In this document: positions 8,403 through 19,651 of the stretch, one piece after another
How positions within the stretch are numbered: position 1 is the stretch's first letter
Layout of the letters: every line of letters starts with the position of its first letter
DNA from: Anodontia alba
Lineage: Eukaryota; Mollusca; Bivalvia; Lucinida; Lucinidae
Reading direction: 5' to 3'
Length of the DNA: 64,000 nucleotides
NCBI GenBank assembly: GCA_964016985.1
Contig: OZ024827.1
Span: 57,331,507 to 57,395,506 of the forward strand
Program-made: the position numbers and the translations under genes
The notes under the pieces: generated by a model
The model's input: the letters and a program-made list of their open reading frames with translations, nothing else
The model's database searches: none
What the model was told of the DNA's origin: nothing

Positions 8403-9726
8403 GGTGATGAAATTTTGATTCGATAGCTATGCGCCCCACCCTCCATGGAGCCATACAAGGGGACGTTTAACAGAAATGGATCTCCTATTTCTAACGTCAA
8501 GGCTACATTGCTATTATACTCGGTGTCAAGATCAGAGTCTTCAGCTCGGCCTCATGCTTAGATGATTTCCCACCTATTCATCTAAATTTCCATAGAAAAA
8601 TTTATGAACAGTTGAGTTCATCCCCCTATCCACAGCCTCCACTCACAGAGGTTTCCGCCAAAGCCCCAATACAAGCCCACCAATTGACCCTTCAGCCGCC
8701 GCCCATTGAAACTCACTTAAAGTTAGAGGAACGTGAGAAAAATAAGCCCGGTTGGTACCATAAAGATACGTATGAAAGAGAGAAAGAAGCTAAGAACAAG
8801 TTGTGCGCTTCCAGAGCTTGGCACGACTGAGCCGATTGATCCAGGCCGGACCTAACCCAGACCGCTCTTCTATCTGAAATAAGGGCCAAAATGATGTGTT
8901 GAAAAGCTGGAGATCCCTGGGCTTTCCTCAATCATCAGGTTCCCCTCTCCCAGCATACGAGACGCCACCCACGGCAAACAGGTGGTTCCTGTTTTAATAG
9001 GGGATTACACCCTATCCACTACAGAAGGAAAGTGATCTGTAGATTTTATTCCCTACAGATAAGGGAGGCCGAAAACGTCTGGGAAATTGAAAGGTTATTT
9101 TTAACATAAATTAGGAGATCCATATATTTAAAATAAACAGTTTATTAAAGAAAGAAGGATTCATTTTGGATTCATTTTTTAAGAGAGTCAAACAAACAAG
9201 CTGTGTTAGATGATATGTAGCTTTCAAATGATATGTAGCTTTCATACCTTGAAAAACGTTTAGTTTTTTATCTAACAATATTAAATGCATCTTATTTTTT
9301 TAATGTGGAGAATGCTAGAGTTCGGAAAAATGACACAAACACAAGACAAACACATATGTTAAATACAGATGAGGTTATAATCTTCGTCCCATGTGCGATC
9401 CACGGGCACAGAATGATACACAAACAAATGAAGCATGTTAGTAACATGAGATAGGAAAGGTTTAAAAGGATAGATCTCGCGAAATTTGTTTTTTCCAATT
9501 TAAGATGCATTTTAGTAAATTTAATTTTATAGTCTGGAATTATACCGGTTGAACGGACGGTTGCTCTGTTATGTTAGGGGTTTTACCCAACTGCCACAGA
9601 AGCGGAAGGCAGCCACCTATTTCGAGGGCCCGGGTGGTCACGGGCAGCCTCTTTTAGACGGCTCGTACGTCACGCAGAGGGTACGTCTGGCCTATTCTAA
9701 GCCCGGAACCAGCACGGGGCTGCGAT
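8403..9726 (-). promoter_or_regulatory. 5' leader of LINE copy D
   Basis: About 1.3 kb upstream of ORF1 is conserved with copies B (20894-22204) and A (26693-28072). Retention of a long leader in several copies suggests an internal promoter near its 5' end, as in other LINEs, but I see no decisive promoter motif. The GC-richer stretch 9590-9722 is the best conserved part across copies. A small hydrophobic ORF is embedded at 9292-9510. Confidence 0.55.
9292..9510 (-). CDS. small hydrophobic upstream ORF in LINE leader (copy D)
   Basis: A 72-codon ATG-initiated frame starts MHLKLEKTNFARS and has a Leu/Ile/Cys-rich stretch (about residues 15-37, containing LLTCFICLCIILC) and a second hydrophobic stretch (about 48-62), like one or two membrane segments. 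The frame is open in three LINE copies, including decayed copy A, where a 6-nt insertion keeps the frame. No family is recognised. It may instead be an untranslated leader that happens to be open. The start is the first ATG conserved in all three copies. Confidence 0.35.
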   Translation of the reverse strand: MHLKLEKTNFARSILLNLSYLMLLTCFICLCIILCPWIAHGTKIITSSVFNICVCLVFVSFFRTLAFSTLKK

Positions 9727-12470
9727 AAACGAAAGTTTTAAATTAGGAAAATTTTCAGTATCCCTAAGACAAGGACTAATAACATGTATACCAAAAGGAG
9801 ACAAGCCTAGACAATTTCTAAAAAACTGAAGCCCTATTACACTCTTGAATGTTATCTATAGGATTGCTTCAGGCTGTATTGCGGAAAGGCTTAAATCGGT
9901 TCTTACTAAATTAACTTCTTCAGACCAAACAGGTTTCATAAGTGGCCGCTACATTGGCGAAAATACTAAATTAATTTACGATGTCATGAGATATACCGAA
10001 GACGAAAATATACCTGGAATTTTGTTGATTATCGACTTTGAAAAAGCTTTTGACTATTTCATGGGAATTTATAACGGAAGTTTAAGATTTTTTTAATTTT
10101 GGAAATTCATTAAAAAGGTGGATATCTGTTCTGTATAATGACATTTCTTCTATGGTAATACAAAATGGATTCTTATCTGAATCATTTCCCATTAAGCGTG
10201 GTTGCAGACAAGGCGACCCACCTTCTCCTTACATCTTTTTGCTTTGTGCCGAAATACTTTCTTTACTTATCAAACAGAATGATTACATTAAAGGCATTAA
10301 AATCGGTGAGCTAGAATTAAAATTGTCCAAATACGCTGACGATACAACGATATTATTAGATGGATCTGAACAGTCCATAGAAGCTGCACTCCAAACTTTA
10401 TCTATATTGCCAAAATTTCCGGTTTAAAAGTAAATAATTCTAAGACAAAGGCAGTATGGATAGGAAGTAAGAAATTTAGCGGAGAAACTTTTAACCATAG
10501 ATTTAAATTAGATTGGAACCAAAATAACTTTGAAATTCTTGGAATAATTTTTTCATGCAATTTGGATACAATCACCCAATTAAATTATGTCAAAAAGTTA
10601 AAACAAATTGATCGAGACCTAAAGCAATGGTCCAAAAGAATTTTAACACCATTACTGTACTAAAAACTTTAATTATATCTAAACTTAACCATCTGTTTAT
10701 TTCTCTTCCGAATCCTAGTGACGATTTAATAAATAATCTTCAAAAAAGATTTTTCAGTTTTGTTTGGAACTCTAAAACAGATCGAATTAAAAGAGATGTT
10801 TTGACACAAGAATATAATGCAGGGGTATTGAAAATGGTTAATATAAACAATTTTGTCAATGCTTTGAAAATTTCTTGGATAAGACGGCTGATAACAGTGG
10901 ATTCTAAGTATAAGGCAATATTTGAATTAGTATATACAAAGATAAATAATTTATTACATAGAGGTATCGAGTTTATTAATGAGCTGAAAATGAATAGAAA
11001 TAATCTATTTTGGAATCACGTTCTCGAAGCTTGGATGCAGTTATGTAATTCTTCAAAGCCACAGTATTCTACAGACATTTTATCCATAAACTTATGGGAT
11101 AATCCGGATATAATTATAGGAAATAAAGCTATTTTTAATCGTACTTGGTTCGAGAAAAAATATACTTTATAAAAGATCTGTGTGACGAAAATGGCAACTT
11201 GATGAATTATGATCAGTTTGTAAATAATACGACCTTAGAATAAATTTTACAGAATATTATGGGGTAAGGGCGGCTGTGAATACATACATAAGAAATAAAG
11301 ACATACAGTTTCATTCGGAACCAGGATCTAATTGCTGTATTCCTTTCAGTGTTAAAGAAATACTAAAAAATAAACAGGGGTGCAAAAATATGTATTTATC
11401 ATTAAACAGAAAAATTAGTATCCCTAAAAGTCAGTTGAGATGGAATGGAATATTTGAAACTAATGAATTTAATTGGCAATTGATATATAATATTCCCGTA
11501 AAAAGCTGCAATAATACAAAACTGCACTGGTTCCAATACCGAATTCTACATCGGATTTTAGCTACAAACGATTACCTCTTTAAATGCAACATAAAAAACG
11601 AAAACTCCTGCACGTTCTATACTGTTGTTCCAGAAAAGCTTGAACATCTGTTTTGGCAGTGTCCAATAGTAATGAATTTTTGGGATGAGGTGGAACAATG
11701 GATATATGTAAAATGTAACTATTTGATAAATATAGATAAAGTTAAGACTATTTTTTGTATTTTGAACTCAAATGAATGGTTTAGACCTTTAAATTATATA
11801 TTGATATTAACGAGGTTCTTTATTTATAAGTGTCGAATTAAAAATAAGCAGCCAGATATTACCGGTTGGAAAAACGAAGTTAAGACATTGATAATGACGG
11901 AAAAAATGATAGCAATTAAAAGTAGTCGTATTGACAAGTTTATGAGGAATTGGGACAAATGGCTTAGAATATTCGAATAAATATAAAGCTTAGACTAATT
12001 TATGCGCATAGGCATTATTATACAAATTCTTTTCTTCTCTCCCTTTGTGTTTGAATACTATAAGCATGACTTTAGTGGGCTTGGAACTTTGCAGAATACA
12101 TTCGTGTAAAGTTGGCTATTTTTCATATTTGTATTAATTGTATTTTCCAGATGGAAATTAATGATACTTTTCTTATAGCCGCGCTGGAGAGCAGTTGTAG
12201 GTGTTTGTTAGAGCTGCCTCTGTGGCGAGCACCTGTAGTCTCTTTTCTTCGGTAATCAGGAAATTAATGTGTGCCCCTGTGAGTCCCACGTTTTATACAA
12301 ACTGGGATGGGCAGTGGTACATTATGCATAGAGGTATTTATGTAATGGTATGCTAAATTACAGCCTGTATAGTTAGGGGAACTTTGTGCTAATCGGAAAT
12401 AATATTTTTCTTTAATCACTTATTCAATCAATCAATCAAACAATAAAATATAAAGAATAACTTTGACAGC
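9727..12470 (+). mobile_element. LINE copy F, L1/Tx1-like, 5'-truncated and decayed
   Basis: A plus-strand non-LTR element lies immediately next to the 5' end of LINE D. It begins within the RT domain, so endonuclease and ORF1 are missing. It runs through the RT and C-terminal region to about 11980, then a ~450 bp 3' end that finishes near a (CAAT)n-like tail (12424-12445). No RNase H is present and the C-terminal region is of zf-RVT type, which fits the L1/Tx1 side of the LINE tree and not the family of copies A-E. Confidence 0.75.
9760..11980 (+). pseudogene. reverse transcriptase pseudogene, L1/Tx1-like
   Basis: The frame is broken into at least four pieces. Piece 1 (9845-10096, extending upstream with GLITCIPKGDKPRQF) holds SDQTGFISGRYIGE and the first catalytic block LLIIDFEKAFD. 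Piece 2 (10152-10427) holds GCRQGDPPSPYIF and the catalytic YADD. Piece 3 (10627-11172) and piece 4 (11276-11980) hold the thumb and C-terminal region, including WFQYRILHRILATNDYLF and a Cys/His cluster ending EHLFWQCP (zf-RVT-like). Breaks lie near 9830 (stop), 10075, 10410, 10640 and 11165. The catalytic Asp residues survive, but the protein cannot be made. Confidence 0.85.
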
Positions 12471-12774
12471 AATATTAAAGTACAGGGGTATAATCAAGTG
12501 CTTTCTAGGCGTTATGTCTCCGTTTGTTGGTGAGATGTTGATTAAATGATAGCTTGCGCTTCCCGCTCGTGAACTGCTCAAAATCTCAATTTGAATGAGA
12601 TATAAGTTGCTTGATAGGTGGATTGCTGTTTAAAAAAACGGTCTGTTACTTACCTTTACCTTTTATCGATAACTAACAGACTAAAGCAAACAAAAAACAA
12701 ACAAACAAACAAACATTTATTTACAGTTTTGGCGCATTTTGAAATGAATGATTGCGTTAACATGTCCATAAAAT
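12471..12774. other. AT-rich spacer with a short (CAAA)n tract
   Basis: There is no coding signal. A run of CAAACAAA-type repeats lies at about 12686-12715. Nothing else stands out. Confidence 0.5.
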
Positions 12775-13065
12775 GAGGACCCCTGTGGGCCCCACTTTAT
12801 AAAGAGAAAAGTCTATAAAGAGAATAGTGGTGCTTACAGGGATATAGATAAATTTTCTTATTTTTTATTTGGGCGTGGATTTTTGTAGCTCATTAGAACT
12901 GCCTCAGCGAGGCGGTTCTAGTGGGCCCCAAGGATGTATGTTTGCCATGAATGAGAAAAATATCGCAATTTTTCATCTGAAAAATGACGTTTTAACAGCC
13001 AGAACGGCTGGCCATATTTTTCATGGGCGTGTTAACGTAATGCATGTATTTCACAAGTAAATACC
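12775..13065 (+). repeat. dispersed repeat P, copy 1, with conserved hairpin
   Basis: A ~290 bp segment has a diverged second copy at about 28600-28870. Both carry a hairpin in the middle, here AGAACTGCCTC-AGC-GAGGCGGTTCT (12896-12920), and end with GGCGTGTT..CGTAATG. The short open frame across it is not supported by the second copy. The class is unknown; there is no clear poly-A tail or tRNA head. Confidence 0.55.
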
Positions 13066-13107
13066 TACCTATATGTACGAACCATGAAGTATACGATAAT
13101 AAAAAAA

Positions 13108-13225
13108 TATTACTAGAGCTGGTGTTTGTAAAACACTATGCCCCCAACTGCCTGACTCTAACACTGTTTGACTCCAACACTGCTTAGCCATGACGGTAAC
13201 AACAGTACAAATATATGATTTCAAT
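13108..13225 (+). repeat. dispersed repeat Q, copy 1
   Basis: About 115 bp beginning CTAGAGCTGGTGTTTGTAAA contains three near-repeats of the phrase GACTC(T/C)AACACTG. An inverted copy lies at 35500-35622 with very high similarity. It is non-coding and of unknown class. Confidence 0.65.
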
Positions 13226-13258
13226 GTTATTTTATCAAAGGGAAATAACTCTAAAATA

Positions 13259-15774
13259 GGATGGATGGATATTTTGTTTATAGACGCTCAACCCTAAAAG
13301 GGCATATAGCGTCTAATAAGTTTTATGTTATATGATGATTTTATTTAATGAGAAATTTAAAAATATCTAGGATTGATGTATTTATTTTAAAGAGATAAAG
13401 TATCAATGATTTTAAGTGATTAAAAATACTGATCATATTTTATTAAAAAGTCCGATCTCGTTAAGAAAGTCGAGTATTTTCTGAGTTGGCATATCAAAAA
13501 GTTCCTTTATAGTTTTTATATTAAAATACTTTGTGCGAATGTGGTTAAATTCAGCACAAGTGATAAGAAAATGTTTGACTGTGAACGGTTCATTACAAGG
13601 AATGCAGAATGGAGCTTGTTCATTGTTTAAAATATAAGAATGAGTAATTCTAGTGTGTCCAAGTCTACATCTCGTGATTTTTGTTTGTTCTTTTCTGCTG
13701 AGATTAGAAAATGTGCATTTGCTGTTAAAATTTGGTTTGATTTCATTTAATTTATTATAAGTTTGTGTTTCCCAAACAGACTGACATTTGTTGTTGATGT
13801 ATTGACAGACGTTTGATTTAAAGTCGGAGTGAGGAATTTTGAAATTGGTTATTACTAAGGATAATGCAGATTTGGCTTCTGAATCTGCTAATTCATTTCC
13901 ACGAATATTAACGTGGCTGGGAAGCCAACAAAATACAATTTCTTTTGAAGCGGAAAGATAATAATATTTTTTAAGAATTTGCTGAATTAATGGGTTTGTA
14001 TGGTGTAAATCTTTAAGAGATTTTAATACAGAAAGAGAATCTGAATAAATGATAAACTGTTTTTCAGACTGATCTCTGATATGGTAAAGTGCAATATCTA
14101 TTGCCTTGGCTTCGGCGGTAAAAATGGAGCTATTATCAGGTAATCTGATACTGTCAGTAAAATTTGGACTAATAACAGAACAAGCAACTTTCTCATCTTG
14201 TTTCGAACCATCTGTATAAATTGACAGGTAATGTTTATAATTTGATTTGATTTCTAAAAATTCATTCTTAAAAATATGCGACTCGACTTCTGTTTTTTTA
14301 TTTTTATGAAGGTCTAAAATAATCTTTGGAGGGTTTAACGTCCATGGCTCTTTTGATGGAAAAGAAAAATGCTGAACATTTTTAATATTGATATTGGCCT
14401 TTTCAAGTAACGGTTGTATTCTCAGGCCTAGGGGTTTAATAGCCGTTGGTTTGTTGTTGTAAAATCTTTCATATTTAGGATTAAAAACACAATCATAGGC
14501 TGAATTACGTGGATTGGCGGCTAATTTAGTAACATATTGAAGAGACAATTTCTCTCTTCTTATATACAATGATGGTTCATTTGATTCAGCGTATAAACTT
14601 TCGACGGGGGAAGTACGAAAAGCCCCTAGAGCCAGACGTAAACCTTGGTGATGAATAGTATCCAAAGATTTCAAATAAGATTTTCTTGCGGATCCATAAA
14701 CTATGGATCCATAATCCAGTTTAGATCGAATTAAAGATCTATAAAGATTTAAAAGAACAGTACGATCTCCTCCCCAGTCGGAACTGGAGAGAACTTTAAG
14801 AATATCAAGTGCTTTAAGACATTTAGCTTTTAAAGCTTTGATGTGTGGTATAAAAGATAATTTGTTATCGAACAAAAGACCCAGGAATTTTGCTTCACTG
14901 ACGACTGGAATTGGACTACCGTATATGGTGAGATGAGGATCTAAATGTAGCTGACGTATCTGACAAAAATGAACGCATTGAGTTTTTGTTTTTGAAAATT
15001 TGAAACCATTTTCTGTTGCCCAATCTTCTATATTGTTTAAACATCGTTGTAGTTTGAATTCAATGGTTTCCATATTTTTCGATCTAATAAATATTCCAAA
15101 ATCGTCAACAAAAAGTGAACAATCAAGGTCTTTCACACATTTAACAATATCGTTAATTTTAATGCCAAACAAGGTAGGTGATAAAATGCTTCCCTGTGGT
15201 ACACCTTGTTCTTGTTTAAATATGTCCGATAACGTATTACCTATTCGAACATTAAATGTTCGATCTGATAAAAAATTTTGAATAAAAAGTGGTAATCGGC
15301 CTTTAAGGCCTAATTTATGTAAATCTTTCATGATGCCATGTTTCCATGTAGTATCGTAAGCTTTTTCAAGATCAAAAAATACAGCTACGACATGTTCTTT
15401 TTTAATAAAGGCATCACGAATAAAGGATTCCAAACGAATCAAATGATCGTTTGTACAGTTATTTTTTCTGAATCCAGCTTGATATTTTGTTATAAGCTGG
15501 TTTGATTCCAAGAACCAAACCAGCCTATCATTAATCATTCTCTCCATTGTTTTACATAAACAACTTGTCAAAGCAATAGGTCTGTAATTAGTAGCTTCAG
15601 TATGATCTTTATTTGGTTTTGGTATAGGTATAATCGTTGCTTTACTCCAGTCTTTTGGAAATTTTCCAGTGATCCAAATATCATTTAAAATATTTAATAA
15701 AGTTTTTAAAGCGTTAACGGGTAAATGTTTAAGAATTTGATAATGAATGTCATCAGGACCAGCAGCTGTATCAT
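13259..15774 (-). mobile_element. LINE copy C, 5'-truncated
   Basis: This copy of the A-E family keeps the 3' part of ORF2, the 3' hairpin and the (ATCC)n tail (13259-13275). On the sense strand it starts inside ORF2 at the codons for HDTAAGPDD. That point is fused to the (ATCC)n tail of copy B with a few shared bases (CATC/CATG), giving a head-to-tail pair. Confidence 0.9.
13433..15774 (-). pseudogene. LINE ORF2 C-terminal two-thirds (copy C)
   Basis: The frame is open from the truncation point to the normal TGA stop, covering nearly all of the RT (FFDLEKAYD, GVPQGS, FVDD), RNase H (TDGS, FTAEAKA, YSDS, ELAD) and the C-terminal CCHC knuckle. The endonuclease and the N-terminal edge of the RT are missing, so it lacks a start codon of its own; the first internal ATG is at 15571. 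It differs from copy D by few residues, which indicates a young copy. Confidence 0.9.
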
Positions 15775-15947
15775 GGATGGATGGATATTTTGTTTATAGA
15801 CGCTCAACCCTAAAAGGGCATATAGCATCTAATAAGATGAATATTATATGATGATTTTATTTAATGAGAAATTAAAAATATCTAGGATTGATGAGTTCAT
15901 TTTAAGAAAGATAAAGTATCAATGATTTTATGTTATTAAAATACAGA

Positions 15948-18900
15948 TCATATTTTATTAAAAAGTCCGATCTCTTTCAGAAAATCGAGTATTTTTTGAG
16001 TTGGCATATTAAAAAGTTCCTTTATATTTTTTACATTAAAATACTTTGTGCGAGTATAATTAAATTCAGCACAAGTGACAAGAAAATGTTTGACCGTAAA
16101 AGGTTCGTTACAAGGAATGCAGAATGGAGCTTGTTCATTGTTTAAAATATAAGAATGAGTAATTCTAGTGTGTCCAAGTCTACATCTCGTGATTTTTGTT
16201 TGTTCTTTTCTGCTGAGATTAGAGAATGTGCATTTGCTGTTAAAATTTGGTTTGATTTCATTTAATTTATTATAAGTTTGTGTTTCCCAAACAGACTGAC
16301 ATTTGTTGTTGATGTATTGACAGACGTTTGATTTAAAGTCGGAGTGAGGAATTTTGAAATTGGTTATTACTAAGGATAATGCAGATTTGGCTTCTGAATC
16401 TGCTAATTCATTTCCACGAATATTAACGTGGCTGGGAAGCCAACAAAATACAATTTCTTTTGAAGCGGAAAGATAATAATATTTTTTAAGAATTTGCTGA
16501 ATTAATGGGTTTCTATGGTGTAAATCTTAAGAGATTTTAATACAGAAAGAGAATCTGAATAAATGATAAACTGTTTTTCAGACTGATCTCTGATATGGTA
16601 AAGTGCAATATCAATTGCCTTGGCTTCGGCGGTAAAAATGGAGCTATTATCAGGTAATCTGATACTGTCAGTAAAATTTGGACTAATAACAGAACAAGCA
16701 ACTTTCTCATCTTGTTTCGAACCATCTGTATAAATTGACAGGTAATGTTTATAATTTGATTTGATTTCTAAAAATTCATTCTTAAAAATATGCGACTCGA
16801 CTTCTGTTTTTTTATTTTTATGAAGGTCTAAAATAATCTTTGGAGGGTTTAACGTCCATGGCTCTTTTGATGGAAAAGAAAAATGCTGAACATTTTTAAT
16901 ATTGATATTGGCCTCTTCAAGTAACGGTTGTATTCTCAGGCCAAGGGGTTTAATAGCTGTTGGTTTATTATTGTAAAATCTTTCATATTTAGGGTTAAAA
17001 ACACAATCATGAGCTGAATTACGTGGATTGGCGGCTAATTTAGTAACATATTGAAGAGACAATTTCTCTCTTCTTATATACAATGATGGTTCATTTGATT
17101 CAGCGTATAAACTTTCGACGGGGGAAGTACGAAAAGCCCCTAGAGCCAGACGTAAACCTTGGTGATGAATAGTATCCAAAGATTTCAAATAAGATTTTCT
17201 TGCGGATCCATAAACTATGGATCCATAATCCAATTTAGATCTAATTAAAGATCTATAGAGATTTAAAAGGACAGTACGATCTCCTCCCCAGTCGGAACTG
17301 GAGAGAACTTTAAGAATATCAAGAGCTTTTAAACATTTAGTTTTTAAAGCTTTGATGTGTGGTATAAAAGATAATTTGTTATCGAACAAAAGACCCAGGA
17401 ATTTTGCTTCACTGACGACTGGAATTGGACTACCGTATATGGTGAGATGAGGATCTAAATGTAGCTGACGTATCTGACAAAAATGAACGCATTGAGTTTT
17501 TGTTTTTGAAAATTTGAAACCATTTTCTGTTGCCCAATCTTCTATATTGTTTAAACATCGTTGTAGTTTGAATTCAATGGTTTCCATATTTTTCGATCTA
17601 ATAAATATTCCAAAATCGTCAACAAAAAGTGAACAATCAAGGTCTTTCACACATTTAACAATATCGTTAATTTTAATGCCAAACAAGGTAGGTGATAAAA
17701 TGCTTCCCTGTGGTACACCTTGTTCTTGTTTAAATATGTCCGATAACGTATTACCTATTCGAACATTAAATGTTCGATCTGATAAAAAATTTTGAATAAA
17801 AAGTGGTAATCGGCCTTTAAGGCCTAATTTATGTAAATCTTTCATGATGCCATGTTTCCATGTAGTATCGTAAGCTTTTTCAAGATCAAAAAATACAGCT
17901 ACGACATGTTCTTTTTTAATAAAGGCATCACGAATAAAGGATTCCAAACGAATCAAATGATCGTTTGTACAGTTATTTTTTCTGAATCCAGCTTGATATT
18001 TTGTTATTAGCTGGTTTGATTCCAAGAACCAAACCAGTCTATCATTAATCATTCTCTCCATTGTTTTACATAAACAACTTGTCAAAGCAATAGGTCTGTG
18101 GTTAGTAGCTTCAGTATGATCTTTATTTGGTTTCGGTATAGGTATAATCGTTGCTTTACTCCAGTCTTTTGGAAATTTTCCAGTGATCCAAATATCATTT
18201 AAAATATTTAATAAAGTTTTTAAAGCGTTATCGGGTAAATGTTTAAGAATTTGATAATGAATGTCATCAGGACCAGCAGCTGTATCGTGAGATTTATGAA
18301 GAGCATCTAATAATTCTGAAGCTGTGAATGGTACATTATATTTTTCATGATTTAGTGACGTAAAATTTAGATGCTCTTTCTCTCGTTCCTGTTTTATGTT
18401 TTGAAAGGTTTCGGAATAGTTTGCACTAGAAGAGTTTTTCTGAAAATTCTCTCCTAGTGCATTGGAAATATCTTTAGTCGTTGAGCATATATTTCCATTT
18501 GATTTAATATGGACATGTTTGTTATTATTATTTTTGCCAGTAATTTTTCGAATCATGTCCCATATTTTCTTTGCTGGAGTTCTAGAATTAAGTTTGGAGA
18601 CGTATTGCTGCCAAGATGTTCTTTTAGCCGTTTTTATTGTCTTGCGAGCTTTAGCTCGCATTTGTTTGGCATGGATTAGATTTTCTTTTGTTGGCTGCCT
18701 ATTGAACTTTCGTAAGGCAGATTTTCTTTTATTTATTGAATTTTTAACATCTTTATTAAACCAAGGTCTATTTCTTTTTGAACGTGTCGAGGACTTTGGA
18801 ATACATTTTTCGGCTACATGAATTAATGTATCAGTAAAAGCTTGTATATCATCTGCTGTTTTAAACATTTCAGGATTTAATTTTTCATTACATAGCTCTA

Positions 18901-19618
18901 TAAAATTCTCCCAGTTTGCTTTATTCAAATTCCATCGGGAATGATGGTCTTCATTTGTCGATTCAATTTCTTCAATTTTAATTGGAAAATGATCGCTCCC
19001 ATGAAGGTCATCTAAAACTGACCAATCAAAATCTAAGTAAATATTTGGAGAGCATATAGACAAATCTAAAGCAAAATAATTTCTTGTAGGAGAATGAAGA
19101 TAAGTTGGTTGTTTATCGTTAAATAAACATAGATCATTTTCTGCAATAAAATTTTCTATTATTTCTCCTTTGTCATTTGTATCCAGACAACCCCATAGTT
19201 TGCTGTGACTATTAAAGTCACCTAATAATAAATAAGGACGAGGTAACTGGTTTATAAGATTTTCTAAATCGTGTTTAGAAAATTTACAGTGTGGAGGGAG
19301 ATATAGAGAACAAATTGTTATGGATTTAGACAGAGTGACATTTACAGCAACAGCTTGTAAATTACTATTTATATCTATCTGTCTATGAGGAACATTTGAT
19401 TTTACAAGGATAGATGAGCCTCCTGAGGCTTTCTGATTTTCAGTTGCGATATGATTATATAAACTATAATTTTTAAAATTAATATTATCTGTATTCTTTA
19501 AAAAGGTTTCCTGGAGACAAAAGACAGTCGGAGAAAGTAGTGTTGTTAAAATTAAAATTTCGTTATAATTTGCTTTTAGTCCTCGACAGTTCCACTGAAT
19601 AATTGATTTTTTATCCAT
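15948..19618 (-). pseudogene. LINE ORF2 with a single frameshift (copy B)
   Basis: The open frame covers 1038 codons through endonuclease (GDFN, GSDH), RT (FVDD) and half of RNase H (TDGS, FTAEAKA, YSDS). It then shifts at about 16527-16530, where a run of three T's in copies C and D is two T's here, and ends at 16502. The remaining RNase H Asp and the CCHC knuckle follow in another frame to the normal stop position at 15948. Confidence 0.9.
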
Positions 19619-19651
19619 GATGAATGGAGAGATGATTTGAAAATAAGGAAC

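Larger units (their letters stand above)
3175..9726 (-). mobile_element. LINE copy D, near full length
   Basis: On the minus strand this copy has a 5' leader (9726-8403), ORF1 (8402-7155, one nonsense codon), a 33-bp spacer, ORF2 (7121-3450, intact), a 3' untranslated end with hairpins and an (ATCC)n tail (3449-3175). EN, RT and RNase H in one ORF plus a zinc-knuckle ORF1 place it among APE-type LINEs with RNase H (I/Nimb/Jockey-like group); the exact clade needs a tree. Its 5' end falls near CAGCACGG at 9715-9722 and is followed by an unrelated plus-strand LINE. Its tail touches copy E directly. Confidence 0.9.

Noticed and set aside
8713..8931. A second frame in the LINE leader (AQGSPAFQHIILALISDRRA) shared by copies D, B and A
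   Set aside because: It begins at TTG, has no conserved ATG and its C-termini diverge; leader similarity alone explains it.
12869..13060. 63-codon frame in repeat P
   Set aside because: Not open in the second copy at 28600-28875 and has no recognisable features.
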